A stretch of 64,000 bases of DNA from Ichthyophis bannanicus (lineage: Eukaryota > Chordata > Amphibia > Gymnophiona > Ichthyophiidae), in the NCBI GenBank assembly GCA_033557465.1, contig CM066044.1:197524184-197588183 (forward strand), written 5' to 3'. Below, one piece after another: positions 19,455 through 31,320 of the stretch; within the stretch, counting starts at the first letter, position 1; each line of letters opens with the position of its first letter. The position numbers and the translations under genes are program-made. Under the pieces are notes generated by a model. That model was not told where the DNA came from. It made no database searches and was given only the letters and a program-made list of their open reading frames with translations.

Positions 19455-20339
19455 TAATTTTTATTTAAAGGCTTCAACACAGTTACAGAAAAAAGAAAGT
19501 CCACTCCCAAAATATTTGCACAATAATGAAGCATCAAATCAACAATTCACACAATTGCCATAACACAGCCTTTTTTTTTTGTTAAAGAAAATCCCATTAC
19601 AACCCAAATTCCCTACTCCTCTACTTCCCTCTCCCCTTATTTCTCACTTCTCCTTCTCCCTCCTCCCCCTTCCCCCTCCTCCCTCTTCCCATCCCTGTCC
19701 CTTCCCCCCTCCCCCCCATCCTTCCTCCCCCTGCTACAGATAAAGGGCATCCCCTCCTCATGATGTTACTAAGAAGAGGGAGGTAACAAGTCCCCATGTC
19801 TAGTAGTGGACCTCTTTATATATCTCCAGTTAAGTTAGTGATGATAGCCGCGATGAGCCGTATTTTAACACAAAGGGCTCCCAAATCTGTTCAAATTGGG
19901 GGCAGGTGCATCCTGCCAACCGCCACCCCCCGTTCCATTGTGTTTAGGCCCCACATATGTTCCAGCCAGCATGACAATGCCGGAGGCGCTACCTGTTTCC
20001 AGGCAGTTGCTAATGTCAGCCTAGCTGCGTTCAGACCATGATGAATCAATGCTAATTAGGGGTTGCATCCTCTAGGGATTTTCTTGCCAAATAGAAAAAT
20101 ACCCGGGTCCCAGGGGATATTCAAACCTATCATTTGTTTCAAACGATATTGTATTCCTTGCCAAAAGCCCTGGATTCTGGGGCAGAGCCACCATACATGT
20201 GCCAAGGTGCCCTTCCCGCCACATCTCCGCCAACATAACTCTGATGTCCCCGGGAAAGCTCAGGCCACTCGTAAGAGCGTCATCTACCACCCATATATTA
20301 GCTTATAATTGGTTTCCCTAGCATTGCCACTGAGCTTCT
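19455..20339 (-). other. L1-A 3' untranslated region with polypurine tract
   Basis: No ORF of its own. At 19612-19735 the plus strand is almost pure pyrimidine, with runs of C, so the L1 RNA sense strand carries a G-rich polypurine tract. Such tracts are also known in mammalian L1 3' regions. ORF2 codons seem to end near 20340. Confidence 0.6.
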
Positions 20340-22707
20340 TCAAAGCCGGCTCTCAATCTGCTCCCACTGCTGCTCAGTGTATGAGAGGTACAATTCTTGT
20401 ATCCACTGTGCTCTATGCTTACCCTCCCCAAAGTGTTGTCTCTGCAATTCTGCATACAGGGCCGCTATAAGACCTTTAGTGCTAGTATGCTCCTCACATA
20501 AGCGTTCAACATCCGTCAGATCGCAGGCAACTTGCTGTTTTACATCCTGTCTCCCCACCCAGTGCGTAACCTGCACATAGTGATAAGCATGGTGCTGCTG
20601 TATATCAAATTCCCCCTGCAAATCACGGAAGGGGCGAGGTACACCATCTTCAAATAATTGGCCCACACGACTGAACCCCTTATGCCCCCCATTGTCAGAA
20701 AGCCAAATCACTCATACCCGGAAGGAAGGCTCTGTTATGAACTACTGGCGCCAGCGGGGACAGTGCCACCCACCCACCCCCCCTCGAGGCCATAAATAGC
20801 GACCCCAGCTTTGGAGGGTATGAGTTATGTACGGATTATCAACACTCAGACTCCCCCTCAATTTTGCACAGAGCCACAGGGAGTCACCTAGTCTAGGTTC
20901 CCCCCAACAGGTCCATTTCCATTTTCACCCAACATGTGGAGCTGGCAGAATTCATCCACTCAAACGCCTGCACGGCATTGTGCTGCCGCATAGTACCAAT
21001 GAAGATTAAGGACTCCCATTCCCCCCCCCCCCTTCCCAGGTGAGCATGCAGTATCCGTTGAGCTATTCGAGGGCGTTTAAATTTCTATATGAACTTCATT
21101 ATCAATGTTTGCCAGGACTCTAAGGCTCCTCGTGGAAGGGATATGGGGAGTACCTGGAAAAGGTATAGGAATCGTGGCACTACCACCATTTTCGTGACAG
21201 CAATGCGTCCAAACCATGACAACATCAAGCCCATCCAGGACTCCAAGTCCCTTTTAACCTGCTGAAACAAGGGTCCAAAGTTCGCCCAATACAGTGCCGC
21301 CCTGTTTACCATGAGCTATACACCCAGATAGCGAAGAACTTTGTCCACCCATCAAAATGGAAGTTGCGCCTTCAGCTGCGCATGCACCACCACCTCAACA
21401 CCCACATTTAAGATTTCCAACTCAGCGTAATTAATCTTAAATCCTGAAACTTGCGAAAAGGCTGTAAAGATGTGCACTGCACAGGGAAGGGAGGCTTCAG
21501 GCCTAGTTAGGGACAATATGATATCATCTGCAAAAAGTGCTATTTTGTACTCATGCGAACCCACCCGTACTCCGGCTATACCAGAATGCTCATGAAAGCT
21601 TTGCGCTAATGGTTCCATTATTAATGCAAATAAAAGTGGGGATAGCGGGCACCCTTGTCGAGTACCCCTCTCCATTTCAAAACTCAGCGATTGGCCCCCA
21701 TTAACTTGGATGTTGGCTCGGGGCCCTCGATAGAGACCATGCACCCATTGCAAAAAATGTGGTCCAAACCCCATTTTATCCAAAGAAACCCCAACTGACC
21801 CTATCAAATGCTTTCTCGGCGTCAATGCCCACCAAAAGTGCTGGTTGGGGATCATATCGCACAGCATGTATCACTTGCAGCATCCGTCAAATGGTGTCAG
21901 CAGCCTGACAACCAGGCACAAAACCAACCTGGTCAAGGTATACCAGGCCTGGAAAAGCCAAATTTAGCTGGGTGGCCAGCACAGAGGCCAATATTTTAAC
22001 ATCTGTATTTAACAAGGAAACGGGGTGGTATGATGCTGCCTCTTGAGGTGGTTTACCCGGTTTAGGTATTACTGCAATGACTGCCTCGAGCTGTGTGGAG
22101 GGCAACAACAACCCTCGCAACACCTCATTAAAGGGCACAGCCAGAGTGGGCGCAAATTGAGCACTGTATTTTTTATAATATTCCAAGGGGAACCTATCCC
22201 CACCAGGAACCCTCCCAGCAGTCATTCGGCGGATAGCCCCGTCCAGCTCCTGCACAGTAATCTCTGCCTCTAGTTGTTCCCTATGCAGATCTGTAAGGCG
22301 CAAGAAAGGGATATCACGAAAATATCCATCCACTTAAGTGAGGCTGAAGGGCTCCACTTTATACAGGTGTGCCATGTACTCTGCAAACACTGTGCATATC
22401 TCCCGAGACTTCACCCGTAAGATCCCCAAGTCCCTAATCTTGCGCACTATTCACGAGGTTTGCTGTTTTTAAAGCATAAAGGCAAGGTAACGCCCAACCT
22501 TATTCCCATGTTCATAGAACGTTTGATGCAGTCAGCGTCGCATGGCATCCAAATCCTTTTGCACATAAGCATCTAATTGAGCTCGGGTCTCCCACCACTG
22601 GCACCAAACCTGCTTGGAATCAGTCCACGCATGTTCTAGCTGGAGATGCCTGGCCTCCCCTTCCAATCATTGGGAGTCCCTTTCCCAGGCCTTCCTAGCT
22701 TAGGCCG
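20340..22707 (-). pseudogene. L1-A ORF2 reverse transcriptase and C-terminal region
   Basis: Degraded L1 polymerase. In order: GKPPQEAASYHPVSLLN (22333-21887 frame), VGFVPGCQAADTI, RGTRQGCPLSPLLFALIM and LFADDIILSLTRP (21867-21352 frame, catalytic ADD kept), then LSWFGRIAVTKMVVVPRFLYL (21312-21085) and a C-terminal block (20711-20340). At least four frame breaks. Its upstream part, including the RT linker, continues at 24963 beyond the Penelope-like element. Confidence 0.85.
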
Positions 22708-22719
22708 CCTCAGCAATAA

Positions 22720-24258
22720 TGTGTGAACACAATAAAGTAGGTCTATTAAGCGAGGGTTTTAGTTGCCTTAGACCACTGATGGTACACATCCCGTCATATA
22801 TAAAAGATACGTCTCACTTTCTAAATTTATTAATAGAATACTCTGATTGGGCCTCTGTTGCTGACATTTTTCTAGCAACTATGGATGTCTCAGCCTTGTA
22901 CACCAACATTCCTCAAAGAGCAGCATATGAAGTTATAATGTCATCTATACAAGCTCGAGGAGGTCTGTCTGATGAACATCTGGAATTTATTTCCCAATTG
23001 ACTGAACTCACTATTTTTCAGAATTATTTCGAATTTGAGGGGGTCTTATACCAGCAAACGTCGGGGGTGGCCATGGGCGCCACGTGCGCCTCTTCTGTGG
23101 CTAACCTGTATATGGATGCTTATGAAAGCCGTTGGCTTATCGCTTCACCGTACAGTGCTATGGAAAAGGTTTATCGATGACGTTTTTGTGTTATGGAGGG
23201 GGTCTACCACAACACTACATGAATTTCTGAAATGGTTAAATGGAGTGAATTCTCATATCCAATTCACTTATACTTTTCATGAACAGCAAATTGTTTTTCT
23301 TGACGTGGTTGTTTGGAAGAGCCCGCAGGGCTGGATAACCTCAATTCATAAAAAACCCACAGATAGGAATACTTTGCTCCATTATCACAGTAGACACCCC
23401 AAGCAGTTACGGGATAGTTTGCCTTTATCTCAGTTTATCCGATACAGGAGAAATTGTTCTAGTCTGGACGACTATAAGAAACAAGCAAGGAATTTGATAC
23501 AGGAATTTCAGCAGAGAGGATATCCCCCGCCAGTCATCAAGGGCGCCTATAAGAGAGCACTTTATAACAGGGAACTATTACTGCATCCTTGAAAACCCAT
23601 TGATAACACTGCTGAGACGACTATCAATTTTATCACCAAATTTTCTCCGCTTAGTGGCCATATTAAACGAATCATTAAACGACATCAGAACGTGTTAACC
23701 GTTCTTCCTTGCTTACAAGATAAAAAGATCCGATGTGTATGGACACGATACCCTAATTTAAAGGAGAAGCTTAGTCCAGCAAGGTTAAGGGCCCCTTTAA
23801 AAGCTCACGTTGCTTTGGTATTGGGGCACAAATCATGTGGACATTGTAATGTGTGTCAAATTTCTGAAGAGATTACTAATTTTTCTTATCATGGATGTAA
23901 TTATAGACGAAGGCATTCTACATCTTGCGAATCTGATCATGTAGTGTACGGAATTCGATGCCCGTGTGGTTTACTGTACGTGGGCAAGACAGTTAGACCA
24001 TTGCGAGTCCGAATAAATGAGCATAAGAGCAGATTAAAATGCAAGGTGCAGGAGGCTCCGCTCGTAACACATTGCACCCAATACCACCATGCTTTTGAAG
24101 AACTTAGATGTTTCGGAATAGGCTGGGTAGCAACTGGAAAGTTAGGTAACTCTAGGGCGAAAACGCTGGTGATCCAGGAACAAATGTGGATATACAAACT
24201 TCAATCCGTTGCCCCAGGAGGCCTGAACAATAAGGTGGATTGGGGAGCCTGTATTTAG
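22720..24258 (+). pseudogene. Penelope polymerase: reverse transcriptase plus GIY-YIG endonuclease
   Basis: Reverse transcriptase motif A is LATMDVSALYTNIPQ, motif B region GVAMGATCASSVANLYM, and motif C KRFIDDVFVLW with both Asp. IHKKPTDRNTLLHYHSRHP is the conserved block between polymerase and endonuclease. The endonuclease (23692-24258) has VVYGIRCPCGLLYVGKT then VRINEHKS: the Tyr pair, Arg and His of the GIY-YIG fold. A frameshift near 23160 and a TGA at 23590-23592 break the ORF. The latter reads straight through in frame to the endonuclease. Confidence 0.9.
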
Positions 24259-24572
24259 TTAATCGTTGTTACAAATTAGCATCTTTTCAGTAGCCTGATG
24301 TGAATGGAAGGACTTTACCAACGTCATGCTTACGTAATTTGAGAGGTTTTTAAATCCCAGTGGCTTACTCAACCCGCATGCGCAGCGTTCTAGGGAAGAT
24401 TGCCTCACTTTGGGACATGGAAACCGCACATCGTTGTGAGATCTTTAAAATTTCAAATTTATTGGTGAGAATGATCATTATATTTGGCTCTTAAGTATGA
24501 CAACTAGCTTGTGGATATATATTAAATTTATTCACCATATTTCCCTTCCATAGAGATTGTTTGACGAACCAA

Positions 24573-24600
24573 CCCCCTGAAGAAGAATCAAAACGCATAA
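24573..24600 (+). ncRNA. Hammerhead-like core in the Penelope 3' region (candidate)
   Basis: CCCCCTGAAGAAGAATCAAAACGC holds the catalytic CTGANGA box (24577-24583) and, after a very short arm, an AAACG where GAAA is expected (24589-24595). Penelope-like elements are known to carry minimal hammerhead ribozymes with this spacing. The G of GAAA is not in place, so the copy is probably inactive. Confidence 0.4.
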
Positions 24601-24962
24601 TTGGTACTGGGAAGGTGGCGTTGGGGCCGTTCATTTTCTTCTATGAGATAAGCACAATCTCTTGAATTTATATGAGACAATAATAAGAGAAGTATAAGTG
24701 ATATTTTGAATGTTTTTGTTTTCACATTCTTCAAAGAACCTTTGTTTAAATGGTCATTGATGCAACTAGGCAAAAATCTTCTGGTGAAAAATATCCAGAA
24801 GTGTTGCCGATTCAGTCTGAGACCAGTGGTTCTTTTTATGCTGAAACTTGTCGTTATATTTAGGCTACGAACAGCAAGACAAGTGCAGCAAAAGTAAATT
24901 GGACTGACTCTTTTTATTAGATGAGGGGTTACAATTTTTATTTTTGGGCACCTCAGCAATAA

Positions 24963-24984
24963 GGCATCCTCGAGCTATGGCCTT
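24963..24984 (-). pseudogene. L1-A ORF2 linker scrap between two insertions
   Basis: The 22 bases between the Penelope duplication and the L1-B duplication, with those two, encode WDAFKAIARGCLIAE on the minus strand. That joins the frame ending ...VALPVVWDAF at 31845 to the frame starting at 22707. It shows that both insertions landed about 25 bases apart in the same ORF2. Confidence 0.75.
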
Positions 24985-24997
24985 AAAAGCATCCCAG

Positions 24998-25849
24998 GGA
25001 CTTCTGGTGACATCAGCGGACCTTATGGCGGCGAAGTAAATGGGCTCCGCCGTCAAAGCCTGAGAAATGGTGGTAAAAAACCCTAAACCACTGCAAGGCA
25101 GAGCTATATGGCTGAGGCATTAACCTCTGAGTATACCATCAATAGGAGGAAGGAAGAGCAAACTGAACTCGGCCCTTAAAATAAGGCAATCGGTGGCGAG
25201 CTGTGCCGGTGTGGAGAGCCGCATGGCCGAGCTGCGTGGAGGACCGAGAGGCCCTGGAGACAAAGCGCTCTGCAGGAAGACCGGAGAGTGCAGCGGTAAG
25301 CTCAAAGCCAAGGAGTGAGGTAAATTGCGGGGGCAGATGTGAAGAACTCCCCTGAAAAGGAGAAGAGGCAGAATGAGTTGAGGAGACAGCAAATCCAGCG
25401 GGCGGAGAGTGCACCCACGCGATTGCACGGAAAAGCAAGTGGTGCAGGGAAGCGACAGCCCGAAAGCAGCGGGGAGTACGCATTAGGCACAGCAGCCGGA
25501 GAAGTGAAGTAGTAGAGGAGAGAAGCACAACCCGATCGGAGGGAGAAGAGAACTAAAAGGAAGCAACCCCTACTGATTGGACAAGGAGGAGGATATGCAG
25601 AATTAAAAATATATAAAAACATCTTTATTGAGAGCAGCCTACAAAACAACAGAGTCCAGCCATATCCAAGACAATAAAAACGGACGCTCCCACTGTGAGA
25701 CAATAAAGGGAGAAAAATCCACTATACAGCAGGACGAGGGAGCAGGAAGCAGTGGTCTGGGCACGGGGAGATTATAAATTCCATACAGCCCGAAGGGACC
25801 ACGAGAGGGGACACAGAATAAGATGGAAAGTCTAAAGGAGGTCTATCTA
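24998..25849 (+). other. L1-B 5' untranslated region
   Basis: GC-richer than its surroundings, with no ORF on the element strand. The minus-strand open frames here are shadows. It should hold the internal promoter, but I see no monomer repeats like those at 16728. Confidence 0.5.
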
Positions 25850-26706
25850 CAAAGAAGAAACTGGCAGAGTTCAGATCCCCCTAAGCCACTCCGAGAGGAG
25901 GTAAGGAAGAGGAGAAGGAGGGTAAAGTGCTGGTGGAGCAGGAGTCCGAGCCCGCGGAGGGGTTGGAGGGCTCTTGGGGACCAGGAGTAGCCGATATGAT
26001 CAAGATATGGCTGAATGAACTGAAAGAAGAAATAAAAGTGGAAATTAGCTGAGTTAAAAATGAATTAAAAGAGACATTACAATCTCTCAGAAAAGACATA
26101 GCAGACCTGGGATCCCGGGTAGAGGAAACAGAAACTCAGCTGGAACAACCCAGAGAGGCAATGGAAGATCTTCAAAAGGGATGGGAGGAAATAAAGCAAG
26201 CCCAGGAGGAATTAAAAGAGAAGACGGAGGATCTGGAAGACTGGTAAAGGAGAAGTAATATAAGAGTGAGAGGAGTACCAGAGGACCCCAAGTATAAAAA
26301 TTGTGAGGAGGTGACTACAAAAGCGTTCAAAGCACTGCTACAAGCGGCAGCTCTTGATGAGAGTGGGGAAGGCGAACACTTGCAAATAGAGCGGGCACAC
26401 AGGGGACTAGGGCCAATAATAGACAACCGACCAAGGGATATCGTGGTCTGTCTGAGATCCTTTAAAACGAAAGAAAATCTACTGAAAGCCGCAAGGAAGC
26501 TGGGACAGTTCAAATGGGAAGGACATGTGGTGGAGCTGTTTCAGGATCTCTCCTCAGGCACGTTGCAGCGACGGAGGGAGATGAAGGAAGTTACAGCTTA
26601 TTTGAGGAGGGAGGAGACGAGATACAGATGGCTGTACCCATTTGGCCTTTTAATTACCACAAATGGTATCTCGCGGAAGGAAGACGCGAGGAAGCCTGGG
26701 GAGTGA
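25850..26706 (+). pseudogene. L1-B ORF1p
   Basis: A coiled-coil part (KEEIKVEIS, TLQSLRKDIADLGSRVEE, EEIKQAQEELKEKTEDLE) precedes the RNA-binding part. The latter starts SNIRVRGVPEDPKYKN and has LQIERAHRGLGP and NRPRDIVVCLRS, then the C-terminal EMKEVTAYLRREE block. The ATG-initiated frame begins only at 26266. Upstream codons continue the same frame but contain stops at about 26050 and 26246, so the protein is broken. Confidence 0.85.
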
Positions 26707-27430
26707 TCGGTGATATGTGACTAACTAATCTACTGAGTGGCAATGGGAACCAAGCAAGAACCAAGAACGCCATGACATCCGGTAGCAAGGCAACAAATCG
26801 GAGATTGCAGAGAGCACCAACTAATGGACAGAAAGTAGCGAGGCTGACCAAAAGCAGCCAAGATGCACAAGAGAAGGCGAAGGATGTCGGCTAAAAGGGA
26901 GGACCCAGGAATGCCAGGCACCAGATGAATCATCATGTGAACTGTTATGTGGGACAATGTAATAAAGACTGAAAGCGATGTTGGGGGTAGGGAATGGGAA
27001 GGGGATGGGAGGAAAAAGGGAGGGGTAAGGAGGGCAACCAGGAGAGGGGGGTTGAGGGCTGGGGATTAATGGCAATGCTTAGTCGAAAATTTATACAACG
27101 GGAGGGAAGCTGGGAGTAAAGTTTAGTTAAGGGCGGTTAAGAGGGGATAGAGAAGGTGAGGTCAGAAGAGAGGGGTGAATTAGAACCGGGGGGGGGGGGA
27201 GGAGCTGGGGGGGGAGGGCTGAGACACACGAGATGGGGATAGTGCAAGAGAGGGGGGAGGAGAGATAGGAAGGTAGGGCAGGCTGAGGTTTGATTGATAG
27301 TCACGAGATATGGAAGTCGAGTCTCCAAGGAGGGGACGAGGGAGGGGAAGGGAGATGGGAGGGGAGGGGGAAGGTGAAGGGAGGGGGGGCACAAGAGGGG
27401 AAAGGTAGTAAATATCCAAGGTGAGTTAAA
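26707..27430 (+). other. L1-B spacer between ORF1 and ORF2, purine- and G-rich
   Basis: From about 26990 to 27410 the plus strand is mostly G and A with many runs of four or more G, including one of ten or more near 27189. No ORF. The corresponding spacer of L1-A (32520-32735, minus strand) has the same composition, so the G-rich spacer looks like a family feature. Confidence 0.7.
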
Positions 27431-30400
27431 AATAATAACATTAAAAGTAAAAGGGCTTAATTCGCCATTTAAAAAACAGAAACTGTATAAAGAACTAACA
27501 CGTCAAAAGGCAGAGGTGGTATTCATACAGGAAACACACCTTGCCAGGGCAACTGAATATTTGGTAAAGCCTAAAGGATGTGGGATCTGCGTCTTTGCAT
27601 CAAACACAGTAGAAAAAAAGAAGGGAGGTACTGCAATCTTCATAGATTCCAAAACTAAGATGGAAGTACAGAAAGTAGTCAGAGACAAAGCAGGGAGATG
27701 TGTTAATGCGGTTGAAAACTGGGAATGAGTGGTATTGCCTAGTGAATGTATATGCGCCCACAGGGCCACAAGGCAAATTCTGGACAAAGCTTAATGAAGA
27801 GGTGGGGAAGTTAGGAGAAGGTATTTTGATATGTGGTGGAGATTTCAATTTAACCTGGAACCCGGATAGAGACGCAACGGGGAAAAGAGAGGGCAAGAGA
27901 GCAGATAGAAGCAAATATTGCCATTTTGTAACACAACATTGCTTAATAGATGCTTGGAGATTTCAACACCCCTGGAAACGACAATTCTCATACTTTTCCC
28001 CAGTACACGGTTCTTATTCCCGAATAGATGCCATATGGATAACCAAGAAGGTGGTGGGAAGAATTAAAGGGGCGGAGATGGGTTCTATAACATGGTCTGA
28101 CTACGCTTTAGTGGAAATAAGATTGGAAGTGGAGGGGGAGAAGAAGGGCACACAATTCTGGAGATTGAATGAATGTTTATTAGAAGATGTAAAGGTAAAA
28201 GAAGAAATAGAGTGGGAAACAAGAGAATACTTTAAATGGAATGACAATGGGGAGGTGGCGTGGGGGAGGGCTGTTTGGGATGGATATAAGGCAGTAGTGA
28301 GAGGGGTTTTGCTTAAATGGGGGGGCCTGTAAAAAGAGGGACAGGGAGAAAAAGGATAAGGAATTGAGAGAAAGGTTAATGAAACTAGAAGAACTTGATG
28401 CGCTAGATAGAAAGGGAATGTATAGGGAGGAGTAGCCTAGTGGTTGGGGCAAGGTACTTCAGGCCGGAAGGTCGGGGGTTCAAATCCCACTAGAGGACAG
28501 CAACCTTGGGCCGGAAGGACTGGGGTTTCTAGTCCCACAGATGCTCTTTGTGGTCTTGGGCAAGCCACTTAACCCTCCATTGCCCATGTTCCCTGTAAGT
28601 ATTAGTGTATGTGTCTCATATCCCCGCGTGTTAAATGTATCCCCCACTTGTGTTGTGACCGCTTTGATTGAAGGATAAGGCGGTATACAAAAACTAACTA
28701 AATAAATAGGGGACAAGTATTGGCCGTACAAGCGCAACTCAATGCTATGCAGGCCGATATCATACGGTACCACATGCAGCTTTTGAGACAGGAATTTTTT
28801 GAAGGGGGCAATAAAGCTGGGAGATACATGGCGCTGAAACTGAAACAGCGGAAGTTAAGATCACACATCTTGACAATTAGAGATGCAGGAAGGAAAATAG
28901 TTTCCAAAGATGGGGATATTAGGGAGGCTTTTAAGAGTTATTATCAATCGTTATATGAGGCAAGAACCCTCGCAGCGGCAGATAGAGTACAAAGCTACTT
29001 AGACTCCATTCAGCTAACAAAACTGAATGAGGAGGAACAAAAATAATTAAATAGAGCCATAAAAGGGGAGGAAATCTCGAAAGCAATAAAGCAGTTGAAA
29101 GTCGATAAAGCTCCGGGATTAGATGGGCTTACGGTGAGGTTTTATAGAAGATTTGGAGAGTTACTAACCAAGCCTCTAGTGAGGTTGTTCAACTTACCAA
29201 GGGAGGGAGGTTTGTTAGCTAATACTATGGGGTGGACAGGCATAACTGTAATACATAAAGCAGGAAAGGATCCGCAAGAATGCTCATTGTACAGGCCTAT
29301 TTCATTACTGAACCTAGATGCTAAACTATTGGCCAAAATATTGGCTACGCATTTAAATAGGATAATAGGGAAACTGATACATCAAAATCAAGCGGGATTT
29401 ATACCAGGTAGACAGGTAGCTGATATAATTCGGAAGATATTAAATACAATTTGGTTGATTGAAAAAAGTAAGGAAGAAGCTTTATTGTTATCCTTGGATG
29501 CAGAAAAGGCCTTTGATCAAGTATCTTGGCCTTTCCTATTTCAGGTAATGGAAAGAATGGGGCTGGGAGGAGAATTCATGAGTTGGATACAAGCACTTTA
29601 CCATAACCCAAAAGTGTGCGTTAGGGTCAATGGAGCATATTCAAAATTTTTCGAGCAAGGTAGGGGGACGAGACAGGGATGCCCTTTGTCGCCTCTGCTA
29701 TTTGCGGTTTCCGTGGAACCGTTCACGGAAAGGGTAAGGGAAAGAGAAGTTTGAAGGGAATAGTGGTGGAAAAGGCAGAATATAGAATATCTATGTTTGC
29801 GGATGATATCATTATGAGTGTGACCAGACCGAGGTTCATGTTACCAATATTAATGTGGGAATTAGAAGAATACGGTAGACTATCGGGATTTACTAGTAAC
29901 TGGGCAAAATCCGAAATTTTAAACTTGTCAATAACAAAGGATAAGCAGGAAGTCATACAAAAGAAATACCCATTTAGGTGGGCGCGAGGGTCGATTCGGT
30001 ATTTAGGGATTCACATAAGTCATAGGCTGGAATCATTATATGATTTAAATTATTTAAAGCTCTTTGGGCAAGTAGAGAGTTGGTTAAATGGGTGGGGGCA
30101 AGGTTACCTGTCCTGGTTTGGACGGATAGCAGTTATAAAAATGATGTTGTTGCCTAGATTTCTATTCCTGTTTCAAACGCTGCCGATACAAGTACCACAG
30201 AGAACGTTAAAGCTAATGCAGAGAACTATTAATCGATTTATCTGGCAAAATAGGAGTCCCAGGGTAGCTTTTTCAGTTATACAGAGAGCAAAGGGGGAGG
30301 GGTGATTGAGGGTTCCCAATTTCAGAAAGTATTATGCAGCAGCACAGCTGAAAACGATTTATGATTGGCAACAAGAGAAACAGAAGCAATGGGTCCAAAT

Positions 30401-31320
30401 GGAAGAAGACTCGGTTAGGGGAGTGGGATTGTAGAAGATAATATGGAAAGGAAGTAAAGCCTTGGAAGCGATCATGTTAAACCCCCTAATTTCCCAATAG
30501 CATGAAGATGTGGAAGCAGAATAGGAAAATATTAATACAAGATAAGGAATACTCACAAGGGATGACGTTAATGGCATGCTTTGAGAGGGGGCAGGGGCCA
30601 GGAATGAGTGTATTGAGAAGATGGGCAAACTTGGGGCTCACCCATATTTCCCAAATAGTGGATAGAGAGGGGGTCAGAGTGTTTGAGGGGATTAAGGATT
30701 TGTACAGGCTAACAAGCAATGATTATTATAGCTATATCCAGATTAGTTACTTTTTGCGACAGCCAAAGGTCTGGAAGGATTTATGGGGGAACAGGGGGTG
30801 GTTTGAGACCCTGGTATCAGGACAGCTAGGTCAAAAGGGAGCACTCTCTAAGATATATAAAGGATTAATGGAGGGAGGAGGGGGTAAATTAAAGTTCATG
30901 GAGAAATGGGAGGAGGATATAGGGAGGTGATGGAGTGAAGAGGAGTGGGATAAGGTGATACAGACCGTGTCGGGTATATCAATTGCTACCCAGATAAAAG
31001 AAAATGCATATAAAGTGTTATATAGGTGGTACTGGATGCCGATTCGTAAAAAGCGTGCTGCACAGGGGCAATCTGATTTGTGTTGGAGGGGATGTCAAGA
31101 GAAAGGAGATATGTTACATATGTGGTGGTCATGTGGGAAGATCAAAAAATATTGGGATAGGGTGTTAGATATAATATATGAGATGACAGGACATAGCTTG
31201 CAGAGGAAACCAGAAATCTGTTTATTGCATCAGTTGAAGGAGACCATCTCGGAGAGGGATAAGGAGGTATTACATCATTGCATCGTAGCAGCATGATGTG
31301 AGATAGCAAAATGTTGGACA
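27430..31320 (+). pseudogene. L1-B ORF2p (endonuclease, reverse transcriptase)
   Basis: The endonuclease starts near 27440 (VKGLNSPFKKQKLY, then VVFIQETHL), shifts frame near 27720, and continues with LICGGDFNLTWNP and SRIDAIWITKK. The catalytic SDH is SDY here, so nicking activity is lost. After the SINE, the polymerase has KAPGLDGLTVRFYRRF, GFIPGRQVADIIRK, LLSLDAEKAFDQVSW, GRGTRQGCPLSPLLF, then after another shift near 29740 FADDIIMSV. The C-terminal CWRGCQEKGDMLHMWWSC (about 31080) is the usual cysteine-histidine motif. Further stops fall at about 30305 and 30930. Confidence 0.88.
28425..28711 (+). mobile_element. tRNA-derived SINE with L2-like 3' tail inside L1-B ORF2
   Basis: The head has an A-box-like TAGCCTAGTGGTTGGGG and a B box GGTTCAAATCCCAC (28478-28491). 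The tail CCGCTTTGATTGAAGGATAA then GGCGGTATACAA ends in CTAAATAAATA, matching the L2 ends at 61.17 kb. A segment of about 45 bases around the B box is present twice (GGCCGGAAGG near 28462 and again near 28510); the copy at 19.1-19.2 kb has it once. The surrounding ORF2 codons run from LDALDRKG to LAVQAQLNA across the insertion. Confidence 0.85.

Larger units (their letters stand above)
22720..24950 (+). mobile_element. Penelope-like element, 5'-truncated
   Basis: Inserted in L1-A ORF2 with a 12-base duplication CCTCAGCAATAA (22708-22719 and 24951-24962). The plus strand carries a polymerase and a GIY-YIG endonuclease, the Penelope hallmark, followed by about 690 bases of 3' region. It begins inside the reverse transcriptase, so the N-terminal part and any 5' terminal repeat are missing. 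Confidence 0.93.

Noticed and set aside
19612..19735. Long C/T tract as a separate satellite
   Set aside because: It lies in the L1-A 3' untranslated region, where a polypurine tract on the sense strand is a usual LINE feature.
27137..27419. Pro/Ser-rich minus-strand ORFs
   Set aside because: Complement of the purine-rich L1-B spacer; composition explains the lack of stops.
28478..28491. A functional tRNA gene at the B box
   Set aside because: No cloverleaf or anticodon stem can be drawn, and the segment continues into an L2-like tail, so it is a SINE.
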